In this document: positions 8,621 through 15,196 of the stretch, piece after piece
How positions within the stretch are numbered: the stretch's first letter is position 1
Layout of the letters: the number at the start of each line of letters is the position of its first letter
Source of the DNA: Microbotryum silenes-acaulis
Lineage: Eukaryota; Basidiomycota; Microbotryomycetes; Microbotryales; Microbotryaceae
Direction of reading: 5' to 3'
DNA: 15,196 bases
Assembly: GCA_003665825.1 (NCBI GenBank)
Contig: QPFY01000085.1
Coordinates: 1-15,196 of the forward strand
The notes under the pieces: model-generated
Told to the model about the DNA's origin: nothing
Database searches by the model: none
The model's input: the letters and a program-made list of their open reading frames with translations, nothing else
Translations under genes and position numbers: made by a program

Positions 8621-8626
8621 CAGTTC

Positions 8627-8931
8627 CGGTCGCGATGGCTCGAGTGAGCAATCGACATAGCCCGGACGCAACTGTAGCTACCTTCGAGCTCGTTATCGAG
8701 TCGTTGAAAAGCCGATTGGTGATGGTGAGAGTGTTGCAGTTGCTGAATGAGTTCCGCTTGCCTTAACCGGCTCCGGGTCACACGTCAAGTGCCGGGTCGA
8801 GTAAGGTCGAGCCGCATGTACCGAGCAAGTAAAGTTCCACCAGGACGGCAAGGTGTTGCTTCGTCGTGTCTTCGCGCAGTGAGAGAAAAGACGAGTTGTG
8901 TCGAGTGGTGCGAGAGATCGGCTAATAACGA
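8627..8931 (+). repeat. Inter-module spacer, unit 2
   Basis: About 300 bp between the two M copies of unit 2, matching 13427-13724 in unit 3 and absent from unit 1. Shared landmarks are GAGCAATCGACATAGCCCGG, TTATCGAGTCGTT, GTGCCGGGTCGAGTA and GAGCCGCATGTACCG. No gene or RNA was recognised. Confidence 0.8.
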
Positions 8932-9390
8932 ATCGTGGGTGGCGGAAGGCAGCAAGCGGCAAAGATAAGAGCTTTCACCATCGTCGAATCGCACCGAGTT
9001 GAGTTTTGCGGTCAGGGCTGATCGAGAAGAGATCGAGGTCCATCCATGAGAGCTAGCTAGAAACGGTTTCGGAACGAGTCGAGTTAAGCGCCGGCCAAAA
9101 TCCATGACCTGGTGGAGCGAAAGAAAAGTCAAACATAAGCAAGAGGGCACAGACTTGCAACACACGAGGTGGAGGAAGGGAAAGCCTTCAGGTTACAGGC
9201 ACTCACTGACGCTTTTGTGACTGCCGAACGAGTTCGGGGGATGTTTAGAGCGACGAGTTGAGACGTAGTGACCTTGAACGGATGACTCGAAAGAGCTGGA
9301 TGACGGGCGCGGGAGGTTGAGTGATTCGCGGCGCGGTCGAGAAAGTGCTTGAGCCGATGAAGGTGTCCGAGCTCGACATTGACAAAACCA
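8932..9390 (+). repeat. Internal module M, copy 3 (second position, unit 2, deleted)
   Basis: A shortened module of the second-position subtype. It starts at the GTGGGTGGCGGA run and includes AAAGTCAAACATAAGCAAGAGG, which matches 13992-14015. Near 9237-9241 it jumps from GAGTTCG (matching 2478-2484) straight to GGGATGTT (matching 2923). About 438 bp present in copy 1 are therefore absent. A second jump near 9390 leads directly into the tail and removes the rest of the module plus the distal part of the unit. Confidence 0.8.
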
Positions 9391-9899
9391 GTCGAGTTGT
9401 GCAACAGAAGATGCGACAAACCCCGGGCTTGCCGCATCGTTGAGACCCTTCGATCGATCAAGAAAGAGATGTGAGGGAATGCATTTGTGCGATTGGTTGA
9501 CGTTGACGACGCGGGTGCACCATGTGGGGGTGGCGGAGGTGATCGTCACTGGCCGAACGTGGTGTTTGGGGGTGGGCCGATGTGGGCCGAGTGACATGTG
9601 CATCGATTCGAGACCTCAAGAAGGCTGATCATGTCTTCGATGGTGCTGATGACAGATGCGCAGAGTATGGTCCTACAAGTCACAGAGCGGTTCGGTGCGA
9701 GGCTCGGATGCCAGCGAGACGGCCAACGCACGATCTGAACTAGAGTGATGAGCAGCAAAGACGTACATGAGGTGAGCGATTGCAGTTCCGCTGAATACTA
9801 TCTGAGTGAAGTTCTCTCCACAGTCATTGCCCGAGTAGCGGGTGGGCGATCGGGGTGATCGAGGCGGTGCGCTCACCGGGCATGTGTCCGACTGAGAAC

Positions 9900-9916
9900 G
9901 CTCGAGCGATGCATCG
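9900..9916. promoter_or_regulatory. Paired palindromes GCTCGAGC / CGATGCATCG, unit 2 tail
   Basis: Same pair as in unit 1, unchanged. The distance from its end to the start of the next palindrome is 105 bp here and 106 bp in unit 1. Confidence 0.35.
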
Positions 9917-10020
9917 ACGTAAGCTTGGACGCTGCTGAAAGTGACCACGCCCTCTCAGGGTGCAGTTTTCAGTTGTACGGTGTTAATGATGGCAATGTTG
10001 GACATGTCGTTAACCGTGTT

Positions 10021-10034
10021 GTGCGACGTCGCAC
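10021..10034. promoter_or_regulatory. 14-bp perfect palindrome GTGCGACGTCGCAC, unit 2 tail
   Basis: Identical copy of the palindrome, again followed by CGTGCCCGC, while the flanks further out have diverged. Unit 1 has no upstream counterpart because the telomere replaces that sequence. Confidence 0.4.
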
Positions 10035-11354
10035 CGTGCCCGCATTCAGCCGGCTTGAAGTGACACCGTTGAGCTGTAGTTGAGAGAGATCGAATTGCAT
10101 CTTGCGGATTGAATGGCGCATGTGACGATGTAAAGGCATGTGAAGTCGAGGTGTGGTGTGGTGCGAGCAGTGCCGAGTCCGAGTCGAGTGGTCCGAGTGA
10201 GAAGTGAGTGGGGAGAGGGAAAGGAGCGTTGGCGCGCGCGAGTCCGAAGTCGCTAACCGCGCAAAAGATCCCGAACTATCCCGAAGCTCGGCGCGCTTGG
10301 CCGAAAGTTCGGTCTCCGATTTGCTCGAGTCCAGTCGACCTGTTGCACTTTAAGACTCGAAGATCGAGCAAGGATCCGAGGGAACTTCAAGGCTAGAGAG
10401 AGCGAGTACCTCCGAGGTCACCGCGTGGGTCGTTGAACGAGTCGGCCGCCGGCGTCCGTGGCGAGAGTCGGAGGAGGTCGATCGTCCGGGTCACTGAGCA
10501 CGCCTGTACGCTTGTCATTTCTTTACTCAAAAGCTGTTCCCAAAATAGATACGAGCTGTGTGGGAATATTTAAGGAAAAACACCTCTGATCCGGAGCAGC
10601 TCTTTGGTCCGATTACGAGCGAGATCATCGCCCGATGGTAGACGAGACTTAGAGTCAGGAGCGTGTTTTTGAAGCACATCTCAGTCGGGCGCTCGCAGAC
10701 CGCAATGCTGTGAAATGCATTAAGAGGTGGGTTGAGTTCTCAGGTGATGTCTAGCGGCGTGAACACAGCTTGAGCGTAGCGTTCCTCCAAGAGATCGTCG
10801 GTGAAAAGATGACGCGGTCGGCACTTCGTTTGCGGACAAGTTTTTGTTCGGACGCCTTCGACGATGATTGTAGTTCGCTGTGAGGTCGATCTGACGACTC
10901 TTTTTTCGGTGAAAAGGCATGCGTTTGAAATAATACAGGGGTGATGGCGCCGAGAAGATCGTCCAGTTAGCACTGTCGGCGGAAAAAAACTCGATCGTTA
11001 CCCCAGCCGAGGACACGGGGTGACGCAATCGACTCATTCTCACTGGCCCCTCCTGCAGACAAATGCTTCCACTCTCAGAGAACACTCGAATATGCGAAAA
11101 AACGGCGGGTCGATCGGCGTGCCGTGCTAAATTGGGAGGTTGATGCAGTATTTTCCTCGGCACCGTTCTCCGAGATCAAAAAGCAAAAGTGATGCCGCAG
11201 CACACCCGATCTCGGTCGAGCGGGTCCTTTCATCGGGTCACTGCTGCAAGCAATACAACTCGAATTGGAGCATGCTTCAAGCTGTCTGACTCCGGTTGAC
11301 AGACCTATTACAACATGATGACCACCGTGTTGAAGTCAATTTCGACTTCTGATC

Positions 11355-11528
11355 GAGTTGAAAAGTCGCGCGAGGACACGGAGATACTCTCGATCGCGCA
11401 AACTCGGCTCCTTTACTTTTCGCTGGTCGATCGGATCGTAATCCTTCGACGAATCGAAGGAGGACCTTTATAGTTGAATTTCTTAGCGTTGACTGAAGAA
11501 TCCATGGGGTGCTTTGCGGTGTCAAAGC
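11355..11528. repeat. Conserved head block, unit 3
   Basis: Unit 3 counterpart, nearly identical to unit 1. The few differences include one extra A in the hairpin loop and single substitutions such as C to T before GAAGAATCC. Because units 1 and 3 share this whole region almost unchanged, the match adds little independent support for constraint. Confidence 0.6.
11442..11461. other. Hairpin-forming inverted repeat in head, unit 3
   Basis: The same 8-bp stem as unit 1 (TCCTTCGA/TCGAAGGA) with a 4-base loop CGAA. The single inserted A falls in the loop and leaves the stem intact. Confidence 0.5.
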
Positions 11529-12199
11529 TTATTTTTAGTCAGGATTGTCGGTGACGGATGCCGGGCGGCAGAGGTTCGACTTTACGAGAAAGCCGAGGAA
11601 CCCTCCGGTCTCGAATCACGGCATGCCGCTGCAAGCAGCTGTTTTTCAACTTATTTTACTTGCTATAGTCGTAAAAAGGCTAGGGATGCGATTGGCAAGG
11701 TTGAAGGTCACTCCTAAACGGACGGCGGCAGGTCAGCTCGGTCGGCAGCAGCGACGAGTACGCATGGCAACATGAGCAACGAATACGATCAATCCAGTGG
11801 GTCACTGTGACGTACTCCGATATAGTTTTGATTGCGTTCAGCAGTTGGTAGTCAGCGCTCATGTTAGATTTGATTCAAGAACATTCCATTGAAGTCGTTT
11901 GCGCGAGAACCATGTCGGAGGCCGCAGGAAAACCCGGCAAGAATGGCTCAAGAAGATCCAAAGGTTCTCAGACACGCACATGAGCTCAAAGACCGAATGG
12001 TATTGCATCGAGGAACACATGCGATCGTACCTCAGAAATGTAGGGAAAGAAGTGAAAGGAGCAAACGTCGCTCGAGCAGTTGGGCAAAGAGTCAAGGTGG
12101 TCCTTTGTTCTCACTCTCGAGGCAAGCGGGCAGGGCGCTAGGTCACCCACAAGAGTTCGGATGGTTGGAGAAGCCACCTCGCACAGGACATCGGCAATA

Positions 12200-13426
12200 T
12201 CGAGTCTTGGGTGGCGGAGGTAGCAGCGGCAAAAATGAGAGCCTGCATGCTCATCGACGAACGATCGGTCGCACCGAGTTGAGTTTTTAGGTCGGGACCG
12301 ATCGAGAGGAGTTCAAAGTCGAGCAGAGCAACTCCCGCCAAAAACGTCTGGAACTTCAATTGGAAAGAGTCGACGACCATTCTTCCGGGAGACAGACTGA
12401 AAACGGTTGCGAGCAGTTCGGAGTCCAAAGAGTCGAGTTGAGCGCAGTTGGGGAACTAAAGCCTGGTGGAGTGATTCAACCGTCAAACATGAGCGATAGT
12501 GCACACACTTGCAACACGAGGTGTGGAGGAAGGAAAGCATTTCAATTTGAAGGCATGCACTGACCTTGCGGACGTTTGAGCGCTTAGTGACCGCCAAACG
12601 AGTTCGTCGCTACCAAGCGAGAGGGGATGGAACACCGTGCGTCGCTGAGCACTATCCACGACCGAATGACCAGAGTCTGTACGAACGTGCATATCGCAGA
12701 GGTGGGATGGTGATTGTACATATCCAGCTGGCCGAGCGAATCGCCGAGGTCGATTGAGAGTGCGAAGGATCGTCACCGAATTCGAGCGCCGAGTTGCCCG
12801 AAGAAGCCCGAGTCGAGGCTGTACGGATCAACGTGCGCAACGTGGGACGGTGTTCGAGTAAGATTTGAACGGATGAGGAGGCGTTCCGTGGGGAATCTTG
12901 ACAGCTTTGCCAGCAAGTCGATTGGTCGGTGCGATCGACGAGGTAGGAACCCAGCGTGCAAGTCCGGTCAACTTGAACGGCAAGGAGCGCGGGAATGTGG
13001 GATGTTGAGGTGCCATGGGGTGAAACGTAGACGATCTAGGATGCCTTGACAAGCTGGATGACGAAGGCGGGCGATTGAGCAATTCGTTCGCAGCGGCTCG
13101 AAAGCTGCTGGGCGAGCAAGGATCCCCGGCGGATCTCCACTGGCAAGAAGGCCGACACTAGTCTGTGTGCTGGGAGCTTGTCGCAAGAGAAACCGGGGAT
13201 GGCAATGCGCGAACTCGGATGTGGGCTATGCGAGCGTGTGAGCGAGTCGGTGCGAAGTTTCATTCGAGGAAGCGTTCCCATTCCAGGTCTTCCGTGACCA
13301 ACGATCTGCAGTACGCGGTGACACGGCATAGCTTGGTCTCATCAGCATGGGGTGCAAGTCGCAAGTGAGAGCTAAGATCGAAACAGCTCACGGTGGGCGG
13401 TCTGAGCAAGTCGTCCGAGGTCGAGC
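12200..13426 (+). repeat. Internal module M, copy 4 (first position, unit 3)
   Basis: First-position subtype, the counterpart of 7361-8620 and moderately diverged from it. It shares CAACCGTCAAACATGAGC and the closing run GCGGTCTGAGCAAGTCGTCC followed by GAGGTCGAGCAGTTCCGGTC. Many small indels separate it from copy 2, and no reading frame is shared over its length. Confidence 0.85.
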
Positions 13427-13724
13427 AGTTCCGGTCGCGATGGCTCAAGTGAGCAATCGACATAGCCCGGACGCAACTGTGGGTATCTTGGAGCTTCTTA
13501 TCGAGTCGTTCCAATTGGGAGGGTGAGGATGTTGCAGTTGCTAAACGGTGTCATGCTTGCCTTAGCCGGCTCCAGGTGACACGCCATGTGCCGGGTCGAG
13601 TAGGGTCGAGCCGCATGTACCGGGCAAGTGATGTTTCACCATGGCAGCAAGGCGTTGCGTCGTCGTGTCTTCGTGCAGTGAAAGAAAGACGAGTCGAGTC
13701 GAGTGGTACGAGGATCGGCGAATG
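13427..13724 (+). repeat. Inter-module spacer, unit 3
   Basis: Counterpart of 8627-8931 with the same landmarks in the same order. Its absence from unit 1 is what a recombination between flanking M modules would cause. Confidence 0.8.
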
Positions 13725-14992
13725 TCGAGTCTTGGGTGGCCGAGGCAGCAGCGGCAAAGATACGAGCTTGCACCATCGTCGAATCGCACCGAGTTGAGTT
13801 TTGAGGTCAGGGCCGATCGAGAGGAGGTCGAGGTCGAGCAAAGCAAGCTTCGCCGGAAAAGTATCGATCCTCAATTGGAAAGAGTCGACAATCATTCATT
13901 CGTGAGAGCCAAAAACGGATTCGAGCGAGTTGGAGTTTAAAGAGTCGAGTTAAGCGCAGGCCGGAATCTGAGACCTGGTGGAGCGAAATAAAAGTCAGAC
14001 ATAAGCAAGAGGGCACAGACTTGCAACACGAGGTGTGGAAGAAGGGAAGACCTTCAGGTTGAAGGCATGCACTAACCTTTCGGACGTTTGCTCGCTTTGT
14101 GACTGCCAAACGAGTTCGTTTGCACCCAGCGAGGTGAGTGTAAGCTGCGAAGCGAGAGATGGAGCACCATGCGACGCCGATCGCAGTCCATGACCGCATG
14201 ACCAGGGTTGCTGAAGCGTGTACGAACGTGCAACTTGCAGAGATGGGATGGTGATCGCCCGTATCAAGCTGGTCGAGCCAATCTTTGAAATCGATTGAGA
14301 GTGCGAAGGATCGTCACGGTCCGATGCCGAAATCGAGCGCCGAGTGGTCCGGAGAAGCCCGAGTCGGGACTTTATCCTTCGACGTGCACAACGTAATAAG
14401 GAGTTCGAGTAAGATGTGAAGCAATGAGGAGGTGTTCCGTGGCACATCTCGGGAGCTTTGCCGTGAAGTCGATCGGGCGGAGCGATCGACGAGGTCGAAA
14501 GTCAGCGTGCAAGTCCGGTCGAATTAACCGGCAAGGAAGACGAGCGGGCATGTGGGATGTTGAGGTGCCATGAGGTGAAACGTAGCGCTCTGTGGTTTGG
14601 ACAAATGACTCGACGAGCCGGACCACGCGGGCCGGCGATTGAGTGAGTCGCGGCGGGGTCGAGACAGGGTGATAGTGCTTGAGGCAATGCGGGTCTCCCA
14701 TCTCGACATTGACGCACTCGTGCTTCAAACTGGTGGCGAGAGGTACCGAGGGATGGTGATCTGCGGGCTCGAATGCTGGGCGTGCGAGCTTGTAAGCATC
14801 GCTACGAAGTTCCGTTCGAAGGAGCGCTCCTAGTCCGGGTCGTTCGTGACCAACGGTCTACACTGTGCAGTGACGCGACAGATCTTGATCGCATCAGCAA
14901 AGAGTGCAAGTCGCAAGCGAGGGCTCCGATCGGATGGTTCACTGTGCCCTGTGGGCGGTCTGAGCCCGTCGTCGGTGGTCGAGCACGTGATC
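13725..14992 (+). repeat. Internal module M, copy 5 (second position, unit 3)
   Basis: Second-position subtype. From about 13865 onward it is nearly identical to copy 1 (2235-3345), with mostly single-base indels and few substitutions. A minus-strand open frame of 118 codons (14372-14728) has a near-identical twin at 2740-3096. Because the DNA itself is almost the same, this says nothing about protein-level selection. Confidence 0.85.
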
Positions 14993-15081
14993 CGGTCATG
15001 ACGGCTGTCAGAAAGGAAGGGCTGTCGATGTTCGAAGTATCGTCGAGTTAAAGCTCGAGTTGATCGAGCGAGGTCGAGTGG

Positions 15082-15196
15082 CGATTCGGCAGGGTGGCCA
15101 CATCGAGGCGGACCCATGTCAGTTGGTGCTTGATCGTCCATCGAGTAGTGCTCGATCGTCGCTTCGGTATAACCGGAGCAGGTTGCCTGGGAGATG
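15082..15196 (+). repeat. 138-bp segment, partial copy in unit 3
   Basis: The window ends inside this copy of the 138-bp segment, so it cannot be seen whether unit 3 also has it in tandem. It differs from 3441-3577 mainly near its right end (ACCGGAGCAGG, GGGAGATG). Confidence 0.85.

Larger units (their letters stand above)
5311..10203 (+). repeat. Subtelomeric long repeat, unit 2
   Basis: Second copy of the long repeat, starting at the same GTGAGTGGGG anchor. Its head (5311-7360) is visibly more diverged from units 1 and 3 than those are from each other over about 600-1800. Its sequence from about 7080 to 7510, however, is almost identical to unit 1 at 1800-2230. It holds a first M module (7361-8620), a spacer (8627-8931), a strongly shortened second M module (8932-9390) and a tail (9391-10203). 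Against unit 1 it lacks about 438 bp inside the second M (junction near 9237-9241) and about 1.4 kb between that M and the tail (junction near 9390). No gene was recognised. Confidence 0.9.
9391..10203 (+). repeat. Tail segment, unit 2
   Basis: Counterpart of 4495-5310 with the same landmarks in the same order and nearly the same length. It is joined directly to the shortened second M module near 9390. G-rich runs at 9515-9530 and 9569-9592 are stronger here than in unit 1. Confidence 0.85.
10204..15196 (+). repeat. Subtelomeric long repeat, unit 3 (cut by window end)
   Basis: Third copy of the long repeat. It keeps the fullest arrangement seen: head (10204-12199), first M (12200-13426), spacer (13427-13724), second M (13725-14992), then the start of the 138-bp segment at 15082. 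The window stops before the distal part and tail. By alignment to unit 1 (15082 matches 3441), about 1.75-1.9 kb is missing to the right, so a complete unit 3 would be about 6.6-6.8 kb. Its head is nearly identical to unit 1 over about 10740-11920 and clearly different before about 10730, which marks an exchange boundary. No gene was recognised. Confidence 0.88.

Noticed and set aside
7906..8781. 291-codon minus-strand open frame, the longest in the window
   Set aside because: It starts at GTG, which is unlikely in a eukaryotic nuclear gene. It has no recognisable domain, spans a module-spacer border, and is not open in the matching region of unit 3.
9515..9595. G-quadruplex in the unit 2 tail
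   Set aside because: G runs are present, but the unit 1 tail does not keep the same set and spacing. It is plausible but not supported well enough.
1..15196. Transposon or retroelement as the source of the repeat
   Set aside because: I saw no reverse transcriptase, transposase or integrase signature, no terminal inverted or long terminal repeats at unit borders, and no target-site duplication.
1..15196. tRNA or rRNA genes
   Set aside because: No T-loop GTTCGAATC-type box paired with an A box at proper spacing, and no recognisable rRNA core, was seen on either strand.

Overview
This window is a eukaryotic chromosome end. It opens with five (CCCTAA)-type telomere repeats (1-32, C-rich strand, so the chromosome interior lies to the right). 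Everything after that is a subtelomeric array of long, gene-poor repeats. The TTAGGG-type telomere, a GC content a little above one half, no CpG depletion and a very strong taste for TCGA/CGAG words would fit a fungus (smut-type basidiomycetes are my first guess) or some algae and protists. The host call is weak because no gene is recognisable.

Layout. Three head-to-tail copies of one long unit fill the window: unit 1 (33-5310), unit 2 (5311-10203) and unit 3 (10204-15196, cut by the window end). Each has a head (about 2 kb), one or two copies of an internal module that I call M (full length about 1.25 kb), and, in units 1 and 2, a tail (about 0.8 kb) with conserved palindromes. M occurs five times: 2082-3345, 7361-8620, 8932-9390 (truncated), 12200-13426 and 13725-14992. 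Where a unit has two M copies, a spacer of about 300 bp separates them (8627-8931, 13427-13724). A 138-bp tandem duplication (3441-3716) with a hairpin follows the distal M in unit 1, and its start is seen again at 15082.

History readable from the copies. Unit 1 has only one M, and that M is a hybrid. Its left part matches the first M of unit 2, its right part matches the second M of unit 3, and the switch lies near 2225-2240. This is what unequal recombination between two M copies should leave, with loss of the spacer. Unit 2 has two deletions in its second M and tail (junctions near 9237 and 9390). Restoring the missing pieces gives about 6.7-6.8 kb for all three units, so the ancestral element was probably head-M-spacer-M-distal part-tail of that size. 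Unit 1 is also a mosaic along its head: about 600-1800 is nearly identical to unit 3, about 1925-2230 to unit 2, and 33-600 to neither. Recurrent gene conversion or ectopic exchange between chromosome ends is the simplest explanation.

Coding. I find no supportable gene. The longest open frames (291 and 268 codons, minus strand) begin at GTG or TTG, overlap frames on the other strand, and are broken by 1-2 bp indels in the sister copies. I see no helicase, reverse transcriptase, transposase or tRNA signature. The array therefore looks like a non-coding telomere-associated repeat. Conserved hairpins and palindromes inside it are the best candidates for functional sites.
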